Below, one piece after another: positions 30,701 to 34,435 of a stretch of DNA of 64,000 bases (position 1 is the first letter of the stretch; each line of letters starts with the position of its first letter). This DNA is from Cryptosporangium phraense (GTDB taxonomy: Bacteria; Actinomycetota; Actinomycetes; Mycobacteriales; Cryptosporangiaceae), in assembly GCF_006912135.1 (NCBI RefSeq), contig NZ_VIRS01000011.1, forward strand, positions 124,001-188,000, in the 5' to 3' direction. Made by a program: the position numbers and the translations under genes. Under the pieces are notes generated by a model. It made no database searches, was not told where the DNA came from, and saw nothing but the letters and a program-made list of their open reading frames with translations.

Positions 30701-31709
30701 GCGGCTGGCGGCCGAGGAGCAGTACCAGCAGGTGCAGCGCCAGACGATCGAGGCGCTGGTGCGGTACGTCGAAGAATCCCTATCGACGATCCAGCCCCCG
30801 CCCCCGATCAGCTCGGGTACCCCCTCGACCGCCCAAGCCGTCGCGGCCCCGCCGGCCGCCGGGGCCCCGCCGGCCGCCGCGGCCCCGGCGGTGGGCCCGC
30901 CGCCGGTCGTCGGGCCGCCCCCCGGGCTGTCCCGGCCCACCCCGGCTGCGGTGAGCCCGGCACCGGTCGGCCCCACTCCGGTCAGCCCGGCGGTCGGGGG
31001 TGGCGGGCCGGCCGTGGCCGAGCGGGAGCGGGTGATCCAGGACGTGGCCGGCGCCTACGGCCTCACCGACCCGAACCAGGTCGCCACCGTCGCCATCGGC
31101 TACGACGTCGCTCTCCAGTGGACCGGCCCGTACCTCGTCGTGGTCGCCGACAACCTCCTCGGCCGCCTCCGCCGGGCGGTCGGCGCCGCCCCGAACGCCC
31201 GCTTCCTCCTGCTCGGCGCCGACGACACCGTCCAGCGGGTCGCCGCACAACTCGACCCGAACTTCGTCCGCGACCACCTGTTCTGGGTCCCGACCCCCAC
31301 CGACCAGGCCGGCTGGGCCACCGTCGCCCAGGCCGCCAGGACGCTCTCGGTGCCCGGCGGCGCGGTGACGATCGTCGCCGACGACGGAGCCGGCGTCATT
31401 GCGCCCGGCCTGGCCGTCGCCGACCCGAGCCTGCGCGTCGGGTTCGCCCCGCTGCTCCCGACCGCACCGGGCAGCTCCCTGGTCGCGGCGATCCACGGCC
31501 TCGACACCGCCGCGCCGGGCGTGCAGCCGGCCGTCCGGGCCGCGGCCGCCGAGGCCGCCCTGGCCGTGGCCCGCGACGCCCGCCGGGTCGGCGCCTCGGC
31601 CACCCGCGCGAGCCTCTACCCGCTGGTCACCGCCCTCGACCAGCAGTCCTCCGGCGCCGCACCGGCCCAGGACCAGACCCTGGCCTGGTGGCTGCACCAC
31701 CTGCCCTAG
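12726..31709 (+). CDS. Giant T7SS polymorphic toxin (6327 codons), multi-domain
   Basis: Residues 1-140 form a CpnT-like/WXG100-like targeting domain (W-G-G turn near 66) ending in a hydrophobic helix (about 117-139), then a charged helix pair and long Gly/Ser- and Pro-rich linkers (about 390-770). Next come a YwqJ-type deaminase (C878-x-E880, C934DSC937), a papain-like Tox-PL domain (C1036, H1129, D1144), a GNAT-like module (about 1400-1610), a ParB-like domain (DNRR at 1831-1834) and a RelA/SpoT-like domain (about 1978-2135). Degenerate repeats follow to about 5430, then four membrane hairpins (about 5480-6020) and a C-terminal alpha/beta domain. The open frame is certain. One continuous product is less sure, because 19387-19695 codes in another frame. 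It may be two genes joined by loss of a stop. Confidence 0.75.
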   Translation: MAVWKPDFGEYDYVWDFICGVSAGNPWPEGNEDDLWVLADEWGQISEALSDALGEAGPVVQDLLSAWGGESGYSFLGLWEALGQSPESGLGAVADMARSLADTSDNAALELQYNKLTTLITVIITIISVFIALLAAFFTAGGSTAAIQPIMMGGRVAVQAAFKQLLKNIARKIIEKELRKELLKKLAKEAAEELVEELIEEVVLVDGLAQAYQMMTGKRDHWDFQKTAASAIGATAGVPIGMGVAPAMQWAKKGVGRAVTGRLSDSAIDRINRGITRVNAPSTKVGGLGKHVLATPGQAVSVGLVNSVTSPTASWIGNGVVYGNWDYPVDSIVSSALAGASRANTISPPQLASAAITGGGSGFRETLLGGHGPELSLAGTDGGTLTAPGPESVDFGDGGSGDGVVVGGGDGSSSGGGPSGDGGSSSGGGSSSGGGPSYGGGSSSGDSVLAGGGSDSSSGGGGGNGGPSASGGGTISAALAPPISSDPTAAGAPVAPDPGPSLSPSPSFTSDPTAATFGPDGTSAPSPVSTDQGPPPGGDTSTNGAGPNTSVPSQVDSFDAGPVHTSPSLDAKPDAVAPAQNLDPTQTFTNGQQYGVPVGGVPAYQPNAAPLAPNPTGAPNTAAAPSTNSAPNPSGPTSPAVSSNNQPSPVANSTSPSTTQVSSTAPAQSSSQVVSGRPDSKPTDLTAQTAPAPTASPTPAPAHATPAANAATNQSVSPIPVAPLSPGASNVSTSASNSNPAPNSDPGGRRPEPENLPRPIPRSSGHTANNGYSYDLPPRTIDPNNNPDDQIVGAVRELADKVRQEAKDQKWGSNSRNKMMPRSASALLTRDGVIRAHTSMKGISTNPPLRHPYLLEVLDAIRNERPADHPTPSWHGFCSEVAVISDFLHAFDQSYSGPADQRHDAAMAALSGARIASVEIEWEESAHGNNKEPCDSCQDLLPRLGIDVVDAGNPPPPTVDPPSVGQNAPDSPAGGRPYGEHGGLDVPDASDQAALVDAVPTSPDGRPERHPHPLAKWLGLVNDGGPSATSARANNCLDTSLSFLRTWLGNPQVSAPRTADVGADGTPSTAGESNGRQRAEEALGATFRYNGASPGDAFNAIAEQLRNAGHGASAAIITGTDPAQGGGAHAWNAVNHDGTIYWVDAQVSSVSTDPLYVANTDGVWSIALDPDGNPLDPSARPAAAPDVTSANEPAAPAVAHSTFTPDGRGAHLPDLVRGELLAAASRLRAEDLGVASVEVDGTSVTVRPTDGPPVVFEAHVGTGMTDVATTALRAGTPGDPHLTSVNARVAGEHLTRAWVHEIARALSGQSPAVDGRLAERRYLIRTLREADSRGSYMFQTQELGDLDADLRALGVDTNGLPGRPDPADGLPFQSDSDRALSEPWTDDTAVDTAPPWELEGRPPLVGDLVPRSALDAGRLQDAITDVVRDRLVGPSYSGFTVELSRVSVGMDYLTVQVNVLDAGGRESGYVHFSVSRTGEVLSAKLDDIRMSTQGRGFATAFNTALKSWYTESGVSRITLRATRVGSYAWARSGFYWGSSAAANLLLDNLAYERNAVNAQIALVRAWFDRQPVSQERLNALAAAYPGAQPADVLADLERQRDAANDLLRRAAIASFGRRGFPSPNDVAVAGRSGVGEDWIGRRTMMDADWQGVMWLDGSQPPDAPAGAAPSGVNPAPDPSGVNPASDPSDPSASAETGDSLARPVEKQTAGDGSGVTPGTLMMRSATAADLAAVGSRPATWSDLGFPGGVDEVPRAVRDEDLPEKIAQAQPRARMVDPRDITFTQRSISEKTGNGKLSVKDLAEILGNPDRGWRGAPIHGVRWGDGTLTSLDNRRLTAAQRAGLEEVPFVPHSPDEPLEDWTHDWDSKRRRFGKLTVEIRQLADGTWVAGGDQGTLVYPIGHVPETFGEAALFRAADGRDLLPANLFGTDRRPVTLGRPPDKSSKPGITPEQRASIAESARAATESAPAIEADLSRISTEVDESLDLQEGVQPAWPMWAVRGIDALGFDYLDELRFFDDGSQPPSISDFMSERSDVLQFSLQLPSGADYRSALIAVVESLGRSGYEVTSAVNGWHAGNLHQGLRVSLRSPHDGWPFDLLFPTAASSYAADAGTKLDRILAEPREVPARKMHAMLRLLGLNKYYGVSGASLGLDSPPPPLEAVWSEDDDSIALWVAQYPDLFEGYRGWLTGESLGLGDVVAEFGLDERDLPIRPAVAERLRAHDAELLRAVQEQQGGPRGVGPRHSGGDDPGRAAVGSPAESLGLRPGGSSPDPVQSAELQSSPRDQPGGGGETSSGSDPGGQPSRRGDDSVDLPLEGRTPTDGVTDPHIEASAIPGTVFDGRHAWLSKPSLVGRRISHEMNRLAAAAGVSRIEPLGRSSTERSYRVHRDNAVPFDVQIHVGDTGHAVAVSDIDPRGRTVRVTVSANASLRTVGRALAHELAEASAVLDGVTAGPDLLTRNGPLDPSGPSAHDRGRLAEIRYLFERRASSNPFSRFRADRDLRPLLDHVGLRPPGSALDGGSPGYEARLPWVSPDVRQALERWSPSVPRDHLWADRPWERDGRRPSWGELVPRSGDEALLAKRDIQRLVSETIGRPVEVNVQQDRVTVDDGSVRTSVDRRPDGSLYARHYRVRTSDPHATAQYLTSLDTWLRESGIDELLGPEKVTGDAGLAFAEAGYDWRPPNDWYPGSGDAAAARTAMTRLGDELRLLSADTAELWLGLAGNEDVDLDALGGTNPERRYDELTKARAEIEDAIRPALLEPGDPGYPTPNEILSLRPGRDVLRDLTWNPEQRFVAGQRPTPVARIRQTLVDIAGLTTGGLAAYDEYADLGWGPAGPNLDRLRADLDGRPGAFDALVSQLRDQAAAAGIPFEHQLERAIVHRDEAGDRPMPTAPQVLPAIDQLRRIATELRTSLDEHSDVPGIDQLHQRLAEVEQGLASATEQADAATPVLLALHAIALNRLDATVQLIRSHDFVLEVDSQAVTAVVDGHRVTDVSIGYEPSPPDGPNARRLLERARADRAENLRYVFPRGVHPEVATQLEQLGVTVLGDRTYGAAAAIPKSGFAARRWRIPRPGAIQRTAERWLAARTTPNPDGTRQHGSIAVTVQVGRTPDSAVATVGYVGNRAVITVSDRAPLRAVGRALAHELAEATAVLNGAPAPGPDASPYTVDAQGNHTLTAHGLGRQAEIGELHAQLTSGGRYARWRAARDLDQLLRHLGVEDPARLAAYDPAVADLVRGWTATPADVRQRVLDHRASVAERARREHELADLAAEQARVAAWSRTLNDLQAQVDAGQQPTSRVPESPAPAPAPRESATFAVDGPKTHRLPTPRRVVTTARETLQSLGNATRLPDGRVRLGDLTVRVRAVPMDGRVARSVVTGTGSVTLELSDRLSAGAVDRAVRIALDQATAYRAGVPTGADQLGSGSAPVRSLFTPRDEARVADLVRLLDQVAGARFWSRPSALREFRAGLRAAGLDTPANRAALDLQLADRIAALDPMPPVHDRHERLASWVASPIQSVPSAGPATAAARTARDNAAAQARDLASRAGPAPVVSGTALSDGRRSGGAPEAVRTAIVAAPDDLTRALGLDVREDHGTLTLSVATVQGVVQIDVTVLPTVGPITAQVYETGPGAVELLIDDQANDLTAAAAAAGALAELAARVSGIPDGPRQLRPGPFQPPTIGLVPGDQRALAELRFALGRAASPGPDRAAAAELATALAAELGMAGTDGPAIARRGLLDSAGEQLLALLEGETPSVVRARQITEILGRSMGFVSRNPVQGGLTIRANGNTARLSIESGPLELRADPSGDLTLHVPMDLDEAALARELGPALGALANVPTGPGITGSPASTTAPAATTADLAVTSELRVLAEQLRNGEQAATDATRELLAAARLRPTDAGGVVRYRALRDAGLIPAAVHTQLRPLSTLAPAHERQVRVAERAATIAGDVPVTVDGSLLVIDALPGGPLLIELVTELRPSTSPGVVSIDVRMHDRTSLTRAVAAAVTARLTTTGPNVYGEGESRSSTRADRTAADRAREAELSALLERGGTVDRALDGDRSARRAAEQRIDELIRTMGLRHDTLGSAERRALLDAPLRAAVERRDGATGAWVARLRTRLEAEIGRDRTLDVQTDPADPNRLIVQHGSRQLSLSVYRAPLGGDRLASLPDAPGPAQRLFVDENGDVAQREHAAIRLVTEWARFGTVDSVTGIPGPARRRLPLDSTRWSAAHHASIASVRLLAEQYRDAPRGPRRLAAKVRLEIGATELGVHQRVAGSAERLRLLVEDGLLDAAHASALREVGRPRKSVRRAVAQVGNELIRAQRDGLITSFTREGDLFRLTSGGRTFALDVVAGVLALDQDVDLAVDLDGAGASLTINQRTPLLTSKRTRTEQIARSAVGALAAMLAQQPPAGATAWSPNRATNRFFAGAVLDSAAAGDLSVDDQARVASLELLAHQYREAGRPGRFTPSGRRARRLGARLDADIRALGLNSGEIGVSYRREQLRPDVRAIVAERDGRRGAPDAEAALADAKSALATVEAVLGRRILRASDQLTIGGLQVDLVAETIDSGPHAELRGRTLVVDARADRAQIERALASALATELAPDVTSGDVLRSGAGPGPVATKADAGRIAELAVLELQIRRTHAPFERAALLRELGTLTRRYGLDRDAPGVAERRALLTPDALAAVERTDPVARGRTVDAVQTLLSDLGPIEGVREIRPTGDPRRVELVLRDGSSVEVAIGARVRPGVLAEGRYQGPAATLNVSTRAFGQLGAQAAIVREVARIAASPNSTSPNPVLRPGDVQNRDFAPADHAITAELRYLAEHYRADASRAERRWFRRRIDVLTQEAGLVAGSPGADVRRAMLPAVAGNLLSELAGEVVLDRRERAAEAAVVEIADGLGVRTVSAGPNRYELHLDDGRRIELRLYVDTLPDGVLARLEDADTSGPGAAASWEFDVSEEAQPHRIRAAIAHELTRALAPLFATAPAASGGGAGAPAPAVGGLVEILTHGTLADADALVRRDSALPTQPQDLSAADRAALSELFVLDRMITDGSHPRWARHRANDLVTHLGLGYGQSGAEQRWAALPPGVRSLVAAHDPNRVERSPARTNRAIRRALRTAVEARNGPGNRDVRLSRVGTGYALHLPGNRSLALDVVVRPGAVTDLTINHGRATLSVAPDMAADVLELEIAARVAAALPGSSSMDPVALSRFRLLADRAGRPEAGPARPDAEVDLRLLADQLGLGADQPGAVDQRRNAPSDVRDVLDRLDDRRPRSERSTLRAAERRLAATAFAADVGVDAVTNQGPMFRVEPSGFEFRVSVEELPSGQTSRFEPDEIVIARDASPLDVEAQLAKFVAERVAEQANDPDAVVLGEQARLRVIARQSVLSGVTRPGRLVDALLARRSVRRFPASPRLASAAGRLGILPGQRGAVDRSDALGAVASNGQSPAATRVAIGLSRLDDSWEAAARYRFGAGRPTGVPSPGTYIRKAYLSGGVGSVATAIAVGVHFKPQLPVSTGTVVGTLLALGAVLPPVAGLGEYHTRRLGQRRSDRNAARKRIVADTRRATRAAEELRLDQRLARLSLRLDFLGISAQPTPGPGSPGTGLDPRAVPTPDRRPKSAVPAPFSYLLKTAPGPASSAASWVIGALATGNPKLAGASVFAGPVAGTTAMIGEYAKYADQEDEVDSDADRQFDRDRGHRNLDASVAAASRDSLLASGEALGSQVGQLVARAGLPPATSTSDARPQRPVSRATEVTVREVSRPWLSTYFPSWPQYYVKAATSPSGLGLLIAGGVGFFRIHPVAMLVGAGGALVAPLIHSAGESHLHYGGDAFKDERERADADLELGRAARRAEAYDRLIDRLGAIARDVEALRAAQGLPVAPQPAPPVLPAPTAPTSSRPPMRSLGADVRNAARDVVSVLRGKKDGREFLHRTAWADLVYLGAFGTVLATFGPETATYLVPALLGRAANSLYSPADALADQSEKARASARVSGHDQRLAAEEQYQQVQRQTIEALVRYVEESLSTIQPPPPISSGTPSTAQAVAAPPAAGAPPAAAAPAVGPPPVVGPPPGLSRPTPAAVSPAPVGPTPVSPAVGGGGPAVAERERVIQDVAGAYGLTDPNQVATVAIGYDVALQWTGPYLVVVADNLLGRLRRAVGAAPNARFLLLGADDTVQRVAAQLDPNFVRDHLFWVPTPTDQAGWATVAQAARTLSVPGGAVTIVADDGAGVIAPGLAVADPSLRVGFAPLLPTAPGSSLVAAIHGLDTAAPGVQPAVRAAAAEAALAVARDARRVGASATRASLYPLVTALDQQSSGAAPAQDQTLAWWLHHLP
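13900..14150 (+). repeat. Gly/Ser-rich coding repeat (linker of the giant toxin)
   Basis: The DNA alternates tcgtcttc and ggggg-type blocks and codes for repeated S-S-G-G-G/D-G-S-S-S-G-G-G units, near residues 395-475 of the giant protein. It joins the N-terminal targeting region to a Pro/Thr/Ser-rich linker that runs to about residue 770. A flexible spacer role is inferred. The block is very G-rich on the plus strand, so slippage and length variation are likely. Confidence 0.7.
19387..19695 (+). CDS. Small protein nested out of frame inside the giant toxin gene, putative immunity protein
   Basis: This is a 102-codon frame starting at ATG 19387 and ending TAA at 19693-19695, wholly within the giant frame but shifted by one base. 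Its codons are strongly G/C-ended (for example ACG CTG AGC TAC TAC GCG CTG TAC AAG), while the giant frame over the same bases has A/T-ended codons such as GGA, CGA and TCA and a low-complexity G/S/P/R/Q translation. By codon bias this is therefore the selected frame here. The protein is globular-looking (SYYALYKS, WVYDPEAAHRILF, IRWIFRWKGE). It directly follows the RelA/SpoT-like domain, the position of an immunity gene behind its toxin. No family was recognised; immunity is inferred. Confidence 0.7.
   Translation: MTLSYYALYKSSKADPEASGLVILEGTTPDALLWDHQQKAWVYDPEAAHRILFNRQNFSRVREISQVEAEKLAPAVTQGDSLPDEATIRWIFRWKGEPPQTE
20000..29000 (+). repeat. Degenerate tandem protein modules in the giant toxin
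   Basis: A module of about 175-260 residues recurs: a strand pair, then a helix of the type RALAHELAEA, a loop, a helix of the type AELRxLAEQxR, and an LxxxLGL segment. Clear copies have their key helix near 20030, 22140, 22920, 23665, 24195, 24720, 25285, 25895, 26490, 27035, 27615, 28265 and 28755; an earlier related copy is near 16615. Only the copies at 20030 and 22140 keep A-H-E-L-A-E-A in full. The strand-then-HE-helix order resembles a zincin metallopeptidase core without a complete HExxH. A structural shaft or decayed enzyme array is a guess. Confidence 0.65.
29165..30790 (+). repeat. Four tandem membrane-hairpin modules in the giant toxin
   Basis: Modules begin near 29167 (YIRKAYLSGGVGS), 29587 (FSYLLKTAPGPASS), 30030 (QYYVKAATSPSGLG) and 30490 (REFLHRTAWADLVY). 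Each has an aromatic start, two hydrophobic Gly/Ala-rich segments separated by a short turn, then a charged amphipathic helix of about 60 residues rich in Arg, Glu and Asp. The copies are clearly related in layout though diverged in sequence. Such hairpins could insert in a target membrane or anchor the protein; the function is inferred. Confidence 0.65.
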
Positions 31710-32920
31710 GCACCTACCCGGGCGACGTCCAGGTAGGCCGACTGGTTCGGGCTGATCAACCGGCTCAGCACCGGGAGCAGCGGCGCGCCGGACGACCGCT
31801 CGCGCAGCGGCCGATCGGCGTCGGCCAGCGTGCCGAACATCGGGCCCCACTGCCACAGGCCCACGAACAGCGGATCGAACCCGCCGCTCAGCGGCGTCGG
31901 CTGCAACGGCGTCGCCAGCGCGTGGCTGACCTGGCCGATCTGGTAGTAGTCGCCGGGCTGGAACCCGAGCCCGTGGTTGAGGCTCTGCAGCCGGTACCCG
32001 GTCGTGAAGTCCCGGCCACCGGACGGGTCGGCCGACACGAGCAGCCCCCGGCGCAGCAGCCCGTCCACGGCCGGCTCGGGCTTCCGGAGCTTCCGGTTCC
32101 CGACCCGGTCGGCGACCAGGTGCAACTGCTCGACGAGCGCCCGCCGGTCGAACGGCGTGTCGTCGTCCACCGCCGAGTGCGCGTGCGCGGTCTGCCAGCA
32201 GAAGTACTCGACCTCGTCGAGCTCGTGCACCCGCCGTCCGACCCGGACGTGGTACGAGCGCAAGCCGCCGTCGAGCGCATACACCGGCCCGCCCGCGTGC
32301 CCGACCGGGTAGATCACCCCGCCGTCGGTCGACTGCGCCACCTCGACGAACTCCCCGGCGTCCCGGCGGACGTCCACCGCGACGACCCCGGCGGCCAGCA
32401 TCGGGTGCAGCGCGTCGACGACGAGCCCGAGCACCTCGTCGTACGAGCCCTCGGGCAGCGCGTCGCAGGTCGACGTCAGGTCGGCCTCGCCGGGTGCGGA
32501 GAACAGTGCGAGCCAGACCAGCGGGTGCAGGCTGAGCACCGCGGCCCCGCCGACGCCGACCTGGTAGCGGCGCACGTCCAGATCGGGATCGTTGCCCAGC
32601 CCGACGCCGAGCGGGATCAGCCGGTACCGGGACGCGAAACTCTCGTCGACCGGGGCCAGCAACCCCCGGGCCAACAGCCGTTCGATCACCGCGCCGACGT
32701 CCGGGAAGCCGAACCCGGGGGCCAGCGACTCCATCCGGGACGCCGTCCACGGCCCGTGCCCGAGCAGCTCCGGGACGCCGTGGGCCAGCCACCAGACGTG
32801 GTACTCGTCCTCGGTGAGCTCGAGCCGCTCGTTGCCGACCCGGACCGCGGCCGGCACCAGCTCGGGCCACGGACGCTCGGCGTTGTAGACGTCGTGCAAC
32901 TGCCCCACCGGCACGATCAC
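31706..32920 (-). CDS. Protein with two copies of an unrecognised ~200-residue domain
   Basis: The 404-residue product contains the same domain twice (about 1-205 and 206-404). Each begins PVGxL/PVGHAGG, has VRVGxxxxxLxxxExxxWxxAHG, a helical stretch ending in LLxRGLL, and a second half with LxxLxLGLGNxxxxxxxYQVG and a terminal V.LD. The same domain occurs once in each of the two upstream genes, so the cluster holds four copies. The alternation of W/HG turn and GLL helix suggests a winged-helix-like fold, but I recognise no named family. GTG 32920 overlaps the upstream stop (GTGA). Its stop overlaps the stop of the convergent giant toxin by 4 bp. An immunity role is inferred from location. 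Confidence 0.7.
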   Translation of the reverse strand: MIVPVGQLHDVYNAERPWPELVPAAVRVGNERLELTEDEYHVWWLAHGVPELLGHGPWTASRMESLAPGFGFPDVGAVIERLLARGLLAPVDESFASRYRLIPLGVGLGNDPDLDVRRYQVGVGGAAVLSLHPLVWLALFSAPGEADLTSTCDALPEGSYDEVLGLVVDALHPMLAAGVVAVDVRRDAGEFVEVAQSTDGGVIYPVGHAGGPVYALDGGLRSYHVRVGRRVHELDEVEYFCWQTAHAHSAVDDDTPFDRRALVEQLHLVADRVGNRKLRKPEPAVDGLLRRGLLVSADPSGGRDFTTGYRLQSLNHGLGFQPGDYYQIGQVSHALATPLQPTPLSGGFDPLFVGLWQWGPMFGTLADADRPLRERSSGAPLLPVLSRLISPNQSAYLDVARVGA

Positions 32921-33537
32921 GGGACGACGTCCAGGTAGGCGGCGCCGTGCGCGATCAGCGTCTGGACGGCCCGGAGACCGTCGCGCTCGTCCAGGGACAG
33001 CGCCTGCCAGGCCGACCACAGATCGGGCCAGCGGTGGCCCCATTCCCAGAGCTCGAACACCCGCGGTTCGGCCTTCAGCGCGATGAGCAGGCCCGGCACT
33101 CCGATCACGTCGAGCGGCTCACCCGGACCGGTGCCCAGCCCGACGAGCAGCGGCAGCAACCGGTGGTGGCGAACCGGCGACAGCACGTCGGTGGCGTCGG
33201 GTGAGGCCTCGATCAGCAGGCCGCGGGCGAGCAGATCGGTGAACGCGGTCTCGGCGGTGCCGACGCCGGTCTCGGACGCGGCCTTCAGCAGCGTTTCCCG
33301 GCTCCACGGCCGGTCGCCGACCTCGCTCGGGACGCCGTGCGCGAGCAGCCAGACGTCGAGCTGGTCCTGATCGGTGAGCCGGGCCGGAGTCCGGCCCACG
33401 CGCACCGCGTGGTGCGTAGGCGGACTGTCCGCCGCCGGATGCACCGGCCCCAGATAGTGCCCCACCGGCAACACATACTCCAGCCCTACACCCCCCACCC
33501 GCCCACCCTGAATCGGAAGACGTTCCACCTGGCTCAC
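32917..33537 (-). CDS. Paralogue of the 31706-34063 domain family, single copy
   Basis: This is a 206-residue protein with one copy of the family domain: VLPVGHYLGPVHP, HHAVRVGRTPARLTDQDQLD, VWLLAHGVP, FTDLLARGLL, RLLPLLVGLGTGPGEP and a final AAYLDVV. The GTG at 33537 lies 2 bases after the stop of the upstream paralogue. A later GTG just before LPVGHYLG would match the length of that paralogue better, so the first 20 or so residues are doubtful. The downstream gene starts inside its stop codon, so the three genes are one translationally coupled operon. No catalytic residues are conserved among the copies, which fits binding or immunity proteins more than enzymes. Confidence 0.72.
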   Translation of the reverse strand: MSQVERLPIQGGRVGGVGLEYVLPVGHYLGPVHPAADSPPTHHAVRVGRTPARLTDQDQLDVWLLAHGVPSEVGDRPWSRETLLKAASETGVGTAETAFTDLLARGLLIEASPDATDVLSPVRHHRLLPLLVGLGTGPGEPLDVIGVPGLLIALKAEPRVFELWEWGHRWPDLWSAWQALSLDERDGLRAVQTLIAHGAAYLDVVP

Positions 33538-33538
33538 C

Positions 33539-34063
33539 CTAAGCCGCCGTATCCAGGCAGACCGCCGACGCCGCCAGCAGCGTGTGGACGACCGACAGCA
33601 GCTCGTCGAGCAGCGCGACCGGCTCCATCGTGCCGAGCCGGCCCGCGGTCGCCAGACCGGCCGACCACAGATCGTCCTCCACCGGCGACCAGCGGAACAC
33701 GTCGAACACCGCCGCCGACACGTGCAGCAGCGGGTGCCCCGGTAGCCCGATCTGGTAGACGTCCGGCGACTCGGGCAGGTTGCCCAGCCCGAGCATCAGC
33801 GGCACCAACCGGTGCCCCCGGGCGAACTCCTCGATCGACGCCGGGGACACCGACGCCAGCAACCCGTCCTCGAGCAGCGCGTCCCGGGCGTCGGCCCCGT
33901 CCGGAAGATCGGTGGACGTCCCGTGGGCCAGCGACCACACCGCGAACCTCGAGCCGTCCAGGTGGATCACGTCCGGCCCGACGCGGACCCGTTGAGTCGC
34001 CTCGCCGGTCGCCTCGTCGTACTCGGAGCCCAGCAGGTGTCCCACCGGGAGAAGAATGCTCAT
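33539..34063 (-). CDS. Paralogue of the 31706-34063 domain family, single copy, first in operon
   Basis: This 174-residue protein starts MSILLPVGHLLGSEY and carries the full domain pattern (VRVGPDVIHLDG, VWSLAHG, ALLEDGLLASV, RLVPLMLGLGNLPES, VYQIGLPGHPLL, VCLD). It is the shortest and cleanest copy and probably reflects the ancestral domain. No signal peptide or membrane helix is present. It begins 48 bp from the divergent small gene at 34112, so its promoter lies in that gap or within it. The operon of three genes and four domain copies behind a giant toxin is the expected layout of a multi-copy immunity array; that is an inference. Confidence 0.75.
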   Translation of the reverse strand: MSILLPVGHLLGSEYDEATGEATQRVRVGPDVIHLDGSRFAVWSLAHGTSTDLPDGADARDALLEDGLLASVSPASIEEFARGHRLVPLMLGLGNLPESPDVYQIGLPGHPLLHVSAAVFDVFRWSPVEDDLWSAGLATAGRLGTMEPVALLDELLSVVHTLLAASAVCLDTAA

Positions 34064-34111
34064 CGCGGGCGATCGTAGTCAGCACCGGGAAGCAAGCGGG
34101 AGAATCGGCCC

Positions 34112-34357
34112 ATGCCCGACGACGAAATTCACGATATCGACCCGGAAGTGAAGCAGCAGATGGCCGAGCTCGCGGCGATGCACGACGAGTGGGTGCGCAA
34201 GCACGCCGCCGCCGCCGAGCCGAAACCGAATCCGGCCGCCGACTACGGCGTCCACCACGTCGACGTCGATCCCCCGAAGGACGCCGAGGACGAGTACTTC
34301 CGCAAGGCCCGCGAGATCATGGGCTACGACCCCGACACGGGCGAGTACCGAGGCTAG
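34112..34357 (+). CDS. Small acidic protein of unknown function
   Basis: This is an 81-residue, strongly charged protein (MPDDEIHDIDPEVKQQMAEL...), with one predicted helix (residues 10-35) and a C-terminal EDEYFRKAREIMGYDPDTGEY. The ATG at 34112 has GCGGGAG nine bases upstream, and codon use is typical of the region. There are no cysteines, signal peptide or membrane segment. It is divergent from the paralogue operon and 78 bp ahead of the zinc-ribbon gene. I do not recognise a family; a small regulator or antitoxin-like protein would fit, without direct support. Confidence 0.6.
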   Translation: MPDDEIHDIDPEVKQQMAELAAMHDEWVRKHAAAAEPKPNPAADYGVHHVDVDPPKDAEDEYFRKAREIMGYDPDTGEYRG

Positions 34358-34399
34358 TCCTGCGTCCGGCGCGTGGGTGCGCCGAGCGCGCTCGTGCGA

Positions 34400-34435
34400 C
34401 TGACCCGTGTGCCTACCTGGACTAGCATTTTCGCT
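34400..34435 (+). promoter_or_regulatory. Promoter giving a leaderless transcript for the 34436 gene
   Basis: CTGACC at 34400-34405 and TAGCAT at 34423-34428 are separated by 17 bases, a good actinobacterial housekeeping -35/-10 pair. The -10 ends 7 bases before the ATG at 34436 and no ribosome-binding site is present, so transcription should start at or next to the A of the ATG. The paralogue at 41764 has the same -10-to-ATG spacing. Confidence 0.65.

Noticed and set aside
33534-34085. 183-codon minus-strand frame overlapping the paralogue at 33539
   Set aside because: Arg/Ala/Gly-rich shadow; the 174-codon frame shares a conserved domain with its neighbours.
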